DNA of 64,000 nucleotides, taken from NCBI RefSeq assembly GCF_901933205.1, contig NC_044585.1:3534001-3598000 (forward strand). Direction: 5' to 3'. A model generated the notes under the pieces. It saw only the letters and a list, made by a program, of their open reading frames with translations. It was not told where the DNA came from and ran no database searches. This stretch comes from Camarhynchus parvulus (Eukaryota > Chordata > Aves > Passeriformes > Thraupidae). Of the stretch, positions 13,066 to 28,000 are shown in pieces. Made by a program: the position numbers and the translations under genes. The first letter of the stretch is position 1. Every line of letters starts with the position of its first letter.

Positions 13066-16000
13066 TCACTTTGTGTGAACAACAGAGGTGCTGAACAATA
13101 GCTTCTGCTTCTGTTTCTTTCTTTTCTTGCCTCCCTTTTCCTCTGTGAAGAATTAAAATAATACTGTCATTCTTATCATGGAACAGGAACATCACACAGA
13201 AATTATAAATGGTCTTCCTGGGCTTAAGTGGCTTCTACAGGTCCACAACACTTACTATCAATTCACTGAACACCAGGTAGTTTAACAAAAAAATTACTGC
13301 AAATGAACTAAGGGAGACTCCATCACATCTGAAACACAATTATAAACATGCCTAAATGATTGTAAAGTTGCTGTTGCAACAGCAGATCCTGGGACTGCAG
13401 TGTGCAGCAGTTTGCCTTTCCAACAAGTATCATTTGGATATGTGTCCAAAAAAACCAAAAGTGGAGCAGACACTCCACTGAAACTCCCAGGCCCTCCCAT
13501 CCAACTCTCTCCATCATCCAGTGCAGTCTCCAAACAGAAGCCAAAGCTAAAACATCAGAACTGAGCATTAAAAACAAGTTTCACCAGCCAGCACCAGGTT
13601 TAAGTTCACCTCAATTTGTTTCACACTCCCTAATTTGAAATGTCAGCTAGCAGTTACCTGGACATTTTGGTCAAGCTGAAGTGGTAGTTCAGCAGCTCAG
13701 GTATTTCAGTTTAGAAATTTATAACCTGAACTTCCTTAAGAAAAAGCTTAATTTAGGTTCCAGTAGAGACCTGGCCAACATAATTGTCCAAAGCCATCTT
13801 TGTCCTAACAGCATTCTTTGCTAGTTGGAGATCTCAGCTCCCACTAAGAGGCTGCTTTAAGCTGACAGAAGCTCTAGTCAAGCTGTTCAGAAACCACAAC
13901 CAATTTTCAGAACTGTTCTCTGGCCAATTTTTGGTCCCCAAAATTGCTGCTTTCACTTCTCCCAGAGGAAGAAGGGGAAATATTCAATTTTTTCACTTCA
14001 GAAAGCTTTCCTGCCCTTCCCCCTGCCTTTTACCTGATAAATGATCAGCTGTGGACGGTTTGTCCAGTTTCAGCAGGGCTGCCTCAATAGCTTGGCTGAA
14101 GGAATTCTGGAAGCTGGGCACAGGTATCCGGTCAGAGCTATCACTTTCTCCATCACTCTCTCCAGGCACAGGGAGTGCCAGAGTGTTCTCATCTGAAAGA
14201 GGGAAGGAGTGCAGAAGGCTCTATAAAACTTTAACCACACAAATGCCCCTCCACACTCCAGATGCTTCTTTTGAAGTTACATTTAGGTGCACGGTAAAGA
14301 ACCTGAAGTACTACTACCAAATTTTCTTACCTCTTGTCTTTGGAGCAGGTTTAGGCCACGTTTCTGGTTTTGCCTTTCCAACTCTCAACATCTATCAAAA
14401 CAGTGGTAGGATATGATTAAATTCCACATACTTGAACAATCCTGCAGACCCCTTAAGTGGCAAGAAAAATTTAGAAACCCCTTCAAGCACTCAAACCTTT
14501 TGACGTCTCCCTAAGATTTATCCCACAGTGTTTTTGTAGGGGAAGCAATTGTAGTCTCAGTCTAGTACCCAACTAGGACACAGGTAATTCTGACAAGATT
14601 CACTCTGCTACATGGTTTACCTGGGCAAAGGAAGGAAAGGGAGACTCTTCTTCCAAGCTTCCACAGAGCAATGGGCTGACCTGGCTGGCAGCAGGTGACA
14701 GTGGAGTTGGAATAGACTCTACAGAGAAAGGAACTGAGAATTAAAGCCAGTTGCATTTGGCCAAGGCAGTCATTATACTGCTTAACAGGATGTAACAGAA
14801 ATAAAGTTTTATTATCCTATGTAATGACTCATTTTGATCTCATTGGTTCTATCCATCAGTCACACAGTGGGATCTCTCAAATTTCCTCTGTCTTTTTATT
14901 TAAGGGAAATTTAAGTTTGCTTGGGGTTTTCTTTTGGTTTTTTTGTTTTGTTTTGGTTTTTTGTTGTTGTTTTTGTTTTGTTTGTTTGTTTGCTTGAGGG
15001 GTTTTGTTTACTTATTCTTGAAAGCTGGCAGGGATGCTTTTTGTGGATTTATTTTAGAATAATGTGCTGGAGAAGATGGAGATGGATAGAAAGAAAAAAC
15101 GCCAGTAGTGTTTTCCTGGCAAACACCATTTTCTTCCCTTTTTGGGGCAATTATTTCCTTTCTTCTGCTTTATGTAAAAGATGGGGTAACTCCAATGCAG
15201 ATCTCATACTGTCAAGATAGAGGAAGTAAAAAGCAGACAAAGGAATAGAATGTTTCTTAACCATGTCTGCCTTTTGTGTATTATCTCATAGGCAGCCTAG
15301 GAAAAAAATCACAGAACCACAGAATGGTTTGGGTTGGAAAGGACTTGAAGACCATCTCAATCCACCCCCCTGCCATGGGCAGGCACACCTTTCATTACCC
15401 CGAGTTGCTCCAAGCCCCATCCAACTTCACCTTGAACACTTTCAGAGATGGAGCAGCTGAGCTTCTCTGAAAAGAAGCTGTCTTTGATCAATACTGAGAA
15501 AGTTTAGCATCATGACCTAAGCAATAGATCCCAAAAGAATGATCAAGAGCTAGATGTGATGTGTTTTTCCAGATGCTCACCTGTCTGAGACACAGGGCTT
15601 CTGACAAGAGGAGACTGACAGAAGCCCTGATGATCAACACTGGTAGTTTCTCCAGGGCAAGAGGTAAAAGCAGGGAACTGCTGCAGATTCTCCAGAGCAA
15701 TATGGACCTCTGGATCTAGAAAGAGATTTTAAATTACAGCACTACACAATGTGGGGGAGGACTGTCAATATGCAAGTCATTTCAGGAGTCTAGGAGGTGC
15801 CAGCTCATTTCTTTCCACCCTCTATTTGGAGACCAGTACAAGTCCTGCTGCTGGATGGAAGCAGTTTCTAGGCCTTTTTTTGCTTTCTTCACTTTTCACT
15901 TTACATCATGATTACTATAAAAACAGAGAGCTATGTACACCATGGAGATAACTGTGCCCTTGAATGCCCTCCATCCCTCCTAAAATGCACAAGTATGCAG

Positions 16001-19000
16001 CAATTGCATAACATCACTTAACATCCTGACGAAAACAGCTTATGTTTTTCATTACACAGTCATTGTTCTTAATACTTTGTAATCTTGTTCTAAGTACACA
16101 CTACAAGCTACAGGCCTCAGAGTTCATCCTATAGCTCAAGAAATCAGCTCAGCAACCAAATATGACTGGAAATCCACCAGTTATGTGCCATCAGCACTTA
16201 CATTTGCCCTGTTTCTTGTTCTCTTCCATCTCAATCCTGCGTTCACGCCGCCGTTCATCGCGAGCTTTCTTCTGCCGCAGACGTTTCCTCTTCTCAAGGT
16301 CATCTAGGAGCAATGCACAATGCTGGATATCAAAAAACCCACACCAACACTCTGGCAAGGTTTCCTCCAGCTCTGAGAACAGCCTTATAACACATTAGTA
16401 ACAAAATATGCTTACATTCAACATATGCTCTTCCAAGCAGTTGGGATTTTTTTATTCTTTTTGTAACTGCTGTCTATGAAACAGTGAGCTGGGGCTGTTC
16501 TGTCTCCAGCAGTCACCAGACAGGTGGTGCAAGAGGAGTAAAGCTCTAAAGTATGTTCTCTTTTCTACCATTAAAGGGATAAGAACAGCTACAAACCTGA
16601 GAACAACTCTAAAGTCTCCTTAGAGATGACAGGTGGCTTCAGAGCCAGTTCACAAATGCTGAACTCACAGGTGAGGGGCAAGTGACAGAGGTAGCGGTGA
16701 CGCTGTCTTATATCCTGATAAAGAGAGAGTGATATATCACCACAAGGACTAGAGGCAGCCATGGTGATGAACAGAAATAGAATGCACTACAGTCATCAAA
16801 TCAAATGGAAAAAAATAGCACCAGTGACACAATGATTACTTTAAAAACTACAAACACATGACGGATGCCCTGAATCAGAATCAAATGTTCCAAGATCTCC
16901 ACCAGCTACATCATAATCGGACTTGGATGCAGTTACATCAGCGTGCTTACTGATTTTCATGTTCTTCCTCCCTTTTCACACACATCACTGGAATAAAATT
17001 CCGCAATACCAGATTTGCAATGCAATTATTTTTGTACTGGACCTTCTAGGGAAAAAATCTATACTGCAGCCTACTTATCAAAGGCAACATAAGGCCCAGC
17101 ACCTTCCACAGAAGCCCTTCACAGATTAGCATCCCTACCCATTCATACTTATTATTTCTTACTACTGAAGTGAATCAAGTCTCCTCTACAATGACCAACC
17201 TGCCAAAGCAAGGTTTTATCTTCTTAATTAATAAGAAGATAAAATAACTACCTCTGTCATGGAGTAGCCAGTTATCTCCACCACAGCTGCAGTTATCTTC
17301 TCTGGACTCTTCTCCAAGCTGCCATATTCACGCACAAGGCAGCGAACGTTCACAGGGTGAAGGTACATGCACTGCCCATCCTCCGCTGAAAGGCAACACA
17401 TCTGTCACATTCACAATTTCTGAAAAATCCCTTTGCCCAGGATTTTTCTCCTGGGAAGCTGAGAAGCCTCAGAGAAAAAGGAAAACAGTAATTATCTCAT
17501 TTGCTTCTCCAGTGTTTTGCTCCTTGGGGGTGTGTTTGGAGATTGTTTCATTGGTTTCTGCTGTGAGCTGTTTTTGACTCTTTGACCCTCAGGACTCTGG
17601 AGAGAGGGTCATGAGTTTTCACTACTATCTTTTAGCCTTCTGTAAGTATCATTTTTGTATTCTTTAGTATAGTTTAGTATAGCATTCTTTAATATAATAT
17701 AGTATCATAAATAATAAATTAGCCTTCTGAGAACATGGAGTCAGATTCATCATTCCTTCCTACCACGAGGGCACCCCACAAATACAATACACATCATCAT
17801 CATTCCTTCCTTGCCTGTTCATTTTCAGTACTCTTCTCCTCACCTCAGGACATCCTCCACTAAGAAAATTAAAGCTCCTTTCTGAGTTCCTGTAGGACTT
17901 TTATTTCACAGGGGTTAGCTGCATCTAATGAACTGACAAACACATTCCTCAAGGAGGGTCCCAAAGGAGGCATCTCTGCCCCTGTGATTTCAGGATTTCA
18001 TTGCACTGACCTTGATAAAAATAGTAAAAAGGAGAGTTGCCAAGATGTCCACTGCTAACAGTATCTTTAGATTCTTGGCAGCTTGTTTCAGCTGGATTTG
18101 GCTCCTCTACAGTGTTCATAACAGGTTCTACTACAGTGTCCACCTCAGGTACTTCCTCCTCATCCAGCACTGCCTCTTCTACTTCCACAGGAGGTGAAAA
18201 GGAACTTGCCAGGTCAGAGGAAGGCTCCACAAGCTCCTCATCGAATGCAGAGAGATATTCCACATCACACTACCACAGCAGAGAGGATAGAGTTAGTACC
18301 ACACCACCTACTCCAAAGATTATCATCTCTGCAAAAATCTTTGGCACGAGCTCCCCACACACTGCACTGTGAGGTGGCAGAATTAAGTGTTAACAGGATC
18401 TGCCAGAGCAGATTTGTCACCCACCTTTTTCTCTTGGGAAACAGCAGGCTCCACAGCTTTGGAGCTTTCTAGGACCAATTCTTCCACAGCTGCACTGATT
18501 CCAGCAATACCATTGTTTTTATCCTGGTCAGCAGACAGGGCTGTTTCTCGCTCCTGGAGATCATCCAAAGGGATCAAGTTTCAATTTTGCCCTTTAAGCC
18601 AGGAGTCCACCCCTACAGTTATTTTTAGGCTTGCCCTGGCATTCCTTTACTGGAATACCATCCCATAAAAACCATTCTGCTGTGTTATCCTGAACACCAC
18701 ATCAGATACCTGGGGCCCAAAGGCTACAGTCTCCTTCAAGGTGTATAATGCTACTCCAGCAGCAAACACCAGCAACTTGCTAGAGACCAGAATAATCACC
18801 CACCCCCATCCATACAGCAGAACAAGGGTGCTCAGCACACTCTTAAAAAATAAAGCTACCAGAAGGCTCCAAAGAGGTTGTTACCTTCAGCTCCTGGATA
18901 GCTGCCTCAATGAAACAGGCTTCTGGGGTGTGTTTTTCTTCCTCATACTGTTTCAGTAGTGCTGCTTTCTCCTCCAGGATCACCAGCTGCAAGACCTGCT

Positions 19001-22000
19001 CCCTGGATGCCAGAAGCAGCTTTGAATACTGACTGTGCTGGTCATCTGCACGGAAGGAGCACCAAATCATTAATATCTGCATGCAGAGCCACCAGTTTGG
19101 AGTGCTGCTTCTTCTGAAGTTTTGCTACTGCTCACTTTTGGGAGTTAATCCCTCAGGGCAGACAACACTCAGCAAGAGTTTGATACAGACTCCACAAATT
19201 ACCATTGTATCACAAGCTGGTGTCACATAGCTGCTCTGACACCTCCCCCACACAGCAGTTCATCTGCCACTTCACCATTGAGTTGCTACACATCAGTAAA
19301 AATTAAGCCTAAACTTCCACACTGTAGGAGCATCACCTTTGAGAAGCCTTGAGGGCGTCAAGGCTTCCTGAAACAATGCAGTCTGCAGCTTCTTCCTCTT
19401 CTCTCAAAAATACTGCTGCTGGAAATTTCTGCAAAGCCACCTTGCCTTGGCTCAAACTAGTTCATAAGCCCATTTGTATTAAAAATCCATATAAAACATA
19501 ATTGAGAGGTTTTTACAAGAAGCACAGCAGAAACAGTAAGCTAAAGAATTATCTACAGACACCAAGTCAATGGTGAATTTCCTGGCTCTAGAGTGTTCTG
19601 AAATCCTATATTTGTTCTTCTGTTTGTTTTATGAAAATACTTAAAGTCCTCTAGTTTCAAATACTGAGAAACATTTAAGACCACAGCCTGCATGCTGGAT
19701 ATCCCTCACATGCTGGAAGACTTTTTCCAGAGAGTTTAAATGCATGCAGCCTTTCCTAAATGTGACTGCAAAATGAAGTGAGCCAAGACAGCCCACAAAG
19801 CAGCAATGTTCAGTAAAATTATTTCTTTAGTCACAAATTTTTTGCGATACTAACAGATAAGATGATGATGAGTTAGTCACACTCTTGACTGGAGAAAACT
19901 GAAGATGTCAGGCAACAGATGTTTGGAATAAGGTTTGCAATAATTTTGATTATTTCCCCATAGCATTCACTGACTTCAGTTGATAAGTGAAGATGATGAA
20001 AACCTTGTTGAAGATTACAGCCTTGAAATAGTTTAGACACAGAGACAGTTATTTTTGTGAAGCTGTATAATGAGTCAGGAGGAAAAATGTTAAGGACACT
20101 GAAGAGCCAATAAAAGCAGTAAGAGTCACACCAGTGACTGCAGGATACAAAGGACACATCAAACCATAAGCAGTGACTGTGAAGGCAGGAGTCTGAGTTC
20201 AGTCACTTGAAGGGACACAGCACACAAGTTAAAGCCTCTACAGAAAAACAGTGTGAGTACAAAGTTTACTGTTAATGTGTGGTCATCAAGCTTTTCTGCT
20301 GCTAAGCCCCATGTTCTGCAGCCAGGGTCAATTGTCCCAACACAAACTCTGGTCACAGTCAGGAACAGGATTCCAACACCAGGACTGAGATACACTCACC
20401 TCTGATGTAAACAGGCTGAACCACATTCATCCACTGGGATTTGGGCAGTGCTACCAGAACACCCTTCTCTCTCCTCATGAGTTGCATTGTAATGGTGTCA
20501 CCAATTGCATACTGACGTGTTTCCATAGCAACAACACTGCAATGTACGGAGGAGGTTAGCAGTGTAAAAATAACATTGCAAAAAGATGCATGATTTAATT
20601 AATATCATCTCACCTCTTGAGATCCTTCTTATGGACAGAGCCATAACAAATAGGACACTTACTCCAGGTCTTCTCACTCAAGGAGAGATAGTGAAGGATA
20701 CATGCCCAGCAGAAGATGTGCCCACAGCGGGTGATCTTGGCAGCAGTTGGTGGGTACAGACATATGGGGCAAGAGGGCACTTCATGGCTACAGATTCGCT
20801 GAAATGGCACATGAGAAGAACAGTACAAGACTCAGAAATCAGTTCCTGGGATCCAGAATAAGCCACCTGTAAGATCTACTCTAATATATTATCTTCCAGC
20901 TCTTTAGGCTCTGTTTATTTACCAAGAAATTAGTGCACTGTGAACTAACACCTTCAGACTGCACACAGAATAACCTTCTAAGCAACCCATCTTATTTCTT
21001 ATGGCTTATTTCTACTCTAACAACATTAAAAAGTGAGTCTTCTCATGTTTCCCCTCAGGTATTCATCATGTCTAAGAGTTAGCAGCATCCCCATCATGTG
21101 AATTCAGACAGTGAGAAGGCAAGCGAGCTCTGTGGCCTCTCCCACGAGCAGCCTTGTGCAGCCCTGTGTAACTGTGAGACTGAACTTACCCACTTCCATC
21201 AACATGCTAGGTCTACTCAGACACTTTGGTAGCTTCTCTGTGTGGCAGAGACATAACTGCCAACCAAGCACCTAGATTTTTCAGCTCTCTTGTAGTGACA
21301 GGTAACAGTAAGCCTACCTCCTCTCCACCTACACCATGCACCAGACTGTCTTGGCAGATATAAATTGCTGCTTGAGGCAACCCAAAACTTCTGACCACAA
21401 TTCTCCAGAGATTTTCCATTTTGTTGCTAGGCAAGATAGGCCACCTATGCACAGAATAATTCTTCAAATTTCTACACTCTAGTCCTCTTCTGTGGACTCA
21501 TGCCCAAGTTTTCTGTTAATATCTCGATCACAAGGACTCTGTCTACAGAATGTCAGATACTATTTTTGATGAGCTCCCATCTGCGAAAGCAAGAAGAAGC
21601 TGCTAATTTTCCTAATAGATTTTAGCACTTCTCTTTTCCTGTCATGAAAGTATTTCATAATATATTCCATGACAGATCTTTCCCAGTATTGTGGGAGTGA
21701 CAGAAAAGGCCTCAACTCAAAAACAGATGAGTTTTATGTAACATCACAGAGGGAAAGAGGTAGTTAAAGACAGGTTGAGGTTCTCAAGAAGGAAAAAAAA
21801 AAGTCTAGCCCATCACAACTGACCACTTGCTCCACAAAGTCCCAGTTGACCAAGGTATCTGGATCAGCAAAGTGGACTGTGTAGTCCTGTTCTTCAGAGA
21901 CAACAAACTGGCAGCTGGGGAAAGGCAAAGAGACAGATGATCCACTCAGTTGTTTCTAAAAACTTTTTGAGAACTATCCTATAGGGTTCTCTCAGCTTCT

Positions 22001-25000
22001 TCTTTGTCCAGCAGCAAACTGCTGGATGCAGTCAGTAACTTCTACCAACAAGAAATCAAGAGTTCAGGTCACACTCAGATTTTTCAGGACACAGGTGTGT
22101 CTAATTTCAGTTTGACACAACATCACACAGTAAGTACAGAATGAGCCAGGCAGACTGGTTTTCCAGAAACGTGTAGGAAACAGTCAGCTGCAATGGGGAT
22201 CTATTAAAAAACAGGGAATCCACATGGGGAAAAATCTTGTCACAAAAACTACAGCTACTGGGGTTCCTGCAAATAGACTTCACTACAATAAGCCACAAAA
22301 CATTATGGAGAAATCAGAAGCATCAAGGCTGAAAATACTTTTTATCTTTAATATTATCAGAGATAGGATGTCCTGAACACACTTCAAATTCTGGGGAAAT
22401 TTACAGTCAAAAAGGAATCCTGCTGCTAGGTTACTATATTGATCATCATTTGGGTTATACTACATACTTTGGGGCCCACAAAACAATCAGCATTTTAAGA
22501 ACTAAGACCCATATAAGTAATTGCCTTTGGGACTTAAAAATTCAGATTAACTTTCATCTAGCAACTGCTATCACTTCTACCTCAACAAGCAACTTCTGAA
22601 AAACAACCATCTTTTATAAGGAACTATACAGATATTCCCAAATAGGAGTGTCATGTCCCAAAGCTGTGCTTGAAAATTTGAGTAGAGGATTTTTGTTCAT
22701 ATCTAAAGGACTCACTCCAACAGATACCTCTGCAAATAGGCAAAGACAACATCCCTTTAAAATATAGTCATTACCACTAAAAACACTACAGAAAGGTAAT
22801 TTCATCCTGGAAAAGACAAGACAACTAGTCAAGCCCAAACACAATTCCCTGGCTTGTCACCCCTTACAGCTCCATGTCTCTGCAGAAGTCTAAGAGCCCC
22901 ATGGATCTCCCACTCACTTGGCCTGCAGGAAGAGTTCCTTGTTGAATGGTTTATGTCCCCACTTGTTCCTTTTCCCCCAGTTGCCATGTCCATTCCCATC
23001 AAAATGTCCTGCTTGGCCACGGGGTTCAAAGGTGAAGTTCAGTAAGTGGTTCAGATTAATCTTCTTGGGACCAGAGAACTGGGCAGGGCTGAACTCTGCC
23101 CGTTGAGCCTCTGCTACCTAAGAGAGAACAGCACTGGTTACAAATTGCTGGAGTTTACAGCAAAGCATCAGTACAGGTGGACATCCAGGTCCCATCAATG
23201 ACAGCACACAGCACATGCAGCATCTACTCACTCACCTTCTCCCATCCCTGCTCTGTAAATCAAGTAGTGCAGTGCTAGAAATGCATGAGAACCTGAAAGT
23301 CAGAACTCAGTGCTCTTACCCCACACTGAGCAAAAGGAAGAAAGTTAAAACAACCACAGACACGTAAAAGCTGGCAAAACACAGGCAAGAAGTTGATCAA
23401 ATCCTGACCATACCCTTTTAGACAGTAATACAAGCCTGATTACTGTTTGCACAGGCTGTGCTTGTTTTGGTTAGTTTTCACATAATGAACAAATCAGAAT
23501 TCAACAGAGGCAGTAGGTGAATTCTCAGCCAGTGATCTGGGTGAGAAGTGCTGCTCATCCACCAACACTGAAAAACCAGAGTATCAGTTAAAGCCCACAA
23601 ACACTCTATAATATTTAGATCCACATCAGCATAAAAGCCTCAATCTGGTTTTACCTTGCCAATACAATTTTTGCAATACCACTATCACCTGTAAATTTGT
23701 GCCCCTGAGTTGGTCGGACACAATCAATCTTCAGAGAGCAAACTTTGGCCTGTTTAGAAGATTGGCTGGCAGAGTCCTTTGGAAGGCAGTGCTGAAGGGC
23801 AAAAGAGTCCAAAAGACTGGACATACTTCAAGCAATCTTAAAGGCACAGGAACATGCTGTCCCCTTGTGCCAAAAAATGAGGGAAGACCACCCTGGCTCA
23901 GCAGAGAATTTTAAATGGAACTCAGGGAAAAAAGGAATTTATGACCTGAAGAAGAAGGGATGGGAACTCAACAGGACTACAAGGATGCCATGAGGTTGTG
24001 CAGGGAAAGAAGTGAAGGGCCACAGCCTGACCAGAACCTAATCTGGCCACTGCTGTAAAAGACAAAAAGATGGCTCCATAAATACATTAGCTACAAAAAG
24101 AGAGCTAAAGAAAATCCCCAGGCTTTACTGGATGCAGAAGGAAGTAGTGGCAAAGGGTGAGGAAAAGGCTGAGGTACTTAATGCCTTCTTTCCCTCAGCT
24201 TTTAATAGTAAGGCACTTGACCTCAGGGTACCCAGCCCCCTGAGCTGGAAGACTGGGACAAGGAGCAGAATGAACCCCACTCCAAAGAAACAGTGAGTGT
24301 CCTGCTGTGCCACCCAGACACCCCCAAGCCCATGGGGCTGGATGGATCCACCCACAGGGAGGGAGGGAGCTGGCAGCTGTGAGCAGCATTTACCAGCAGC
24401 CCTGGCAAACTGGGAGGTCCCAGCTGACTGCAAGTCACCAGATGTGACACACACCTACAGGAAGGGCTGGAAGGAGCATGTGGGGAATTAATTACAGGCC
24501 TGTCAGTCTGACCTCTGTGATGGGCAAGGTTATGGAGGAGATTATCCTTCAAGCCATCACCAACAGTGTACAGGACAACCAGGGACCAGGCCCAGCCAAC
24601 GAGGGTTTACGAAAGGCAGGTTCTGCATGACTAACCTGATCTCCTCCTATGACAAGGTGACACAGTGTAGTAGGGAAAAGCTGTGGATGTTGTCTGCCTG
24701 GACCTTAGAAAAGCCTCTGGCAGTTTCTCAGAGCATTCTCCTGAAGAACCTGGCTGCCCATGCCTTGGGATAAGCAAACCACTGCAACTGAAAACCCTGT
24801 CTGGATGGCTGGGCCCAGGGAGCAGAGGGACAGGGGGTGACATCCAGCTGGGCCCAGGGAGCAGAGGGATGGGGGGTGACATCCAGCTGGGCCCAGGAAG
24901 CAGAGGGACAGGGGTGACATCCAGCAGGGCCCCCATGAGTGGGGTTCCCCAGAGCTCAGTATTTGGGCCAGTCTTGTTTAATGTCTTTAGCAATGATCTG

Positions 25001-28000
25001 GACAAGGGGATTGAGGGCACTCTGTGCAAGTTCACAGATGACACGAAGCTGGGTGGGAATGTAGATCTGCTGGAGGACAGAAAGGCTCTGCAGAGGGATC
25101 TGGACAGGCTGCACTGATGGGTCAATGCCAGTGGTGCAAGGTTCAACAACACCAAGTGCCAGGTCCTACACTGGGTCACAACAGCCCCTTGGAATGCCCC
25201 AGGCCTGGGAAAGAGCAGCTGGAAAAGACCATCAGGAAAAGACCTGGGGGTGCTGGTAAACAGCAGCTGAACGTGAACCAGGTGGGCAAGGCAGCCAGTG
25301 GCACCTGGGCTGTACTAAAAATAGTGTGGCCAGCAGGAAGAGGGCAATGAAACTGTGTCACTGTATATTTTCACAAAGGACCCCTGTCATGTGTACATGG
25401 CCTGTCTTGGCACCATTCCTCAGATGGCATTTTCTCTTAGAGCAGAGATGTCACTGTGATATTTGACAAAAATCCTTTTGCTAGGATTTTTCTCCTGAGA
25501 AGCTGAGACACCTCAGAAAAGAAATGTAAACAATAACTATGTGATGGCTGTGGAATGTGGTCTGGAGGTGGTTCACCAACAGGTGCATCTTTGATTGCTC
25601 TCATGTGGATTGTTTTTACTTGATGACCAATCATGGTCCAGCTGTGTCAAGGTTCTGAGTCTGTCACAGGTTGTTTACTATCATTCTTTGCTAGCCCTCT
25701 GATATCTCCTTTCTCTTTCTTTAGTATAGTTTTAGTATATAATTTTCTTTTAATATAATATCATAAAATAATAAATCAACCTTCTGAAACATGGAGTCAA
25801 GATTCTCATCTCTTCCCTCATCCTGGGGACCCTCAAACACCACCACACAGAGCAAAGAACACTCCTCTGTAACTGCCAAGTTGCTCTGCTCACACTCCCT
25901 CCGGCATCTCAACAACGTTAGCACCTCTTATCACTCCCTCCCCTCCCAACCCAGGAACTGAACACAGCAGACCTATCTAGGCAGCTCAGGGTGATCCTCT
26001 CATCCCAAGAGAGGAGTCAGGGCATTACACTTCTCACCTCATCTCGTCTTCCACCATTAGAAGAGCTAAAAGATTTCCCACTTCCGCCGCTGCCTCCCCT
26101 TTGAGGGGGCATCTTGTTAAAAGCTTTGCTTTTCTGTGAATTGGAGCGACGGGACTGAAAGGAAAAGTTCTCATTTTTGGAATATGAAGTTTCTCTTTTT
26201 CGATTATAACGCTGTTTGGATCCACTGGCATTCTTTCCATCTGAAAGGAAAAGAAAAGAAGAATCAGATCAGCAGTCTCAGAGTTGGTCCCATGTACTGC
26301 ACTTCAGCTAAATCCACCTCAGAGATGAGCTCACCTCAGTCACTATCTTAAGAGCAGTGTTTATCAGAACATTAAATCCCCCAGCAACCCAAACCACTTC
26401 ATTCCTATCACTGCCCAAGGAGTTGGTCAAAGAGTTTAAAAGCAAGTATTTGCTGTGCTCTACCTTTTATAAAAAAAGTTGAATTTCTTTTTTCCAGATT
26501 TGGAATTGCCACCACCATATATTAGTGTGTTACCTGGTACATTAAGTTATAAACATTAACATCACATACCACATATTGATTTACCATTACAAGAACTGAC
26601 AACAACTAGTTCTTTTTTTTTTCATTTAATTTGCCTAAAACATCCCATTTATCATATTTATCACGCATAAAATACACTGTATAAATACCCTGCCTGTGTT
26701 TTTCTTAAAGGCTTCCATTGCCCATTTTCAATCACTTCCGCACTTTTTGCTTAAAAGATCCCAGCAGATCTAATTCTATGTTAAAAATACTCTTATGTCA
26801 TCAGGCCAAAAAATGCTAATTGATCTTGAAGCACAAACCAAATGCTTTGTATGGCCTTGCAGGGCACATACCTAAGATCTAAGTACAAAGTTCACCAACC
26901 TACGCAGCAACAACAGTCTGCCAAAAACTGTACTTGGCACACCACTCATCCCAACACAGGACACAGTGGTGAAGCACAAAGCAAAAAACTGCAGGAATAA
27001 AGAGCAGAAAAGTCAATCCAGCCCTTGAGAGGGGTGTTCTGTGCCTCAACAGCTGCTAAATCAAACTGCTAGAACAGAGTCAATACTATGAAAGCATTTC
27101 CAGTAGTCTTGACACAAGATCAGAGCTGCCCAAGCACACAACAGGCTGTGGGCTGGCTGCTTAACCCAGCACTTCCACCACCTGCCCCAAGTTTTATTTG
27201 TAGCAGAGGTATGGTGATAACTCAGAAACAGAACTCCTCAGGCCCCACCAGACATCTACCCACAGCAGCCAGCCCCAAAGTCACTCTGGATACTCAGTAA
27301 ACATTACACAAACAGCAACACCTCACACAATATCTAGTTGCACTTTACAAAAGCCTATTAGTTTCCCTTTTGCCACTTTGCAGTCTTCCTCCCCACCCCT
27401 TAACATAAATCTTACATGGCAGGCAAACACAACACTGTGATTCAGGATCATGTTTCTCATATGGGCAAGTTTCATTGCCAGTGTTCCCAGTTTTTCCCTT
27501 TCCCAGCACCACTTCCTATCTACCCAAGCATTTAAAATATTTAAATGGCATCATCCACATAAAGTATCTTTTGTTGTTGTTATTTTAAGTTTTTTCTTCC
27601 ACCTGCATCCTTCAGAAAGAAAAGGTGAGCTGAGAACAGCATGGTTTGTGTGTTATTGTGTATCACTGAGGATCCAACTTCTAAAGAAGAAATCGAGCAA
27701 TAAAAGTGGCTGGACCAGGTTCTGTGCTGGTCTGCTGTTTCTTGCACTTGTCAGACTTCTCTGGCTGCAGTTACAGCTAGAACAGGACACTATCATTACT
27801 TTCACACAATGTGACAGGCCCATATTGCAGACAAACTTCATCATCAGAATTGGTAATTTACTCTGCTATTCAAAAGGCTGATCCTTTAATTCAGAATTAA
27901 ACCAACTCTGTCAGAAGCACAGCTGTGTAACTCAAACACATGCCTGCAGAGCTGGCAGTGCTTTAATGCACATCAGGCTAAAAGGACATGGCTTGAGTGT

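Noticed and set aside
24631..25179. 182-codon minus-strand frame
   Set aside because: Antisense shadow of the CR1 fragment and its tandem repeat.
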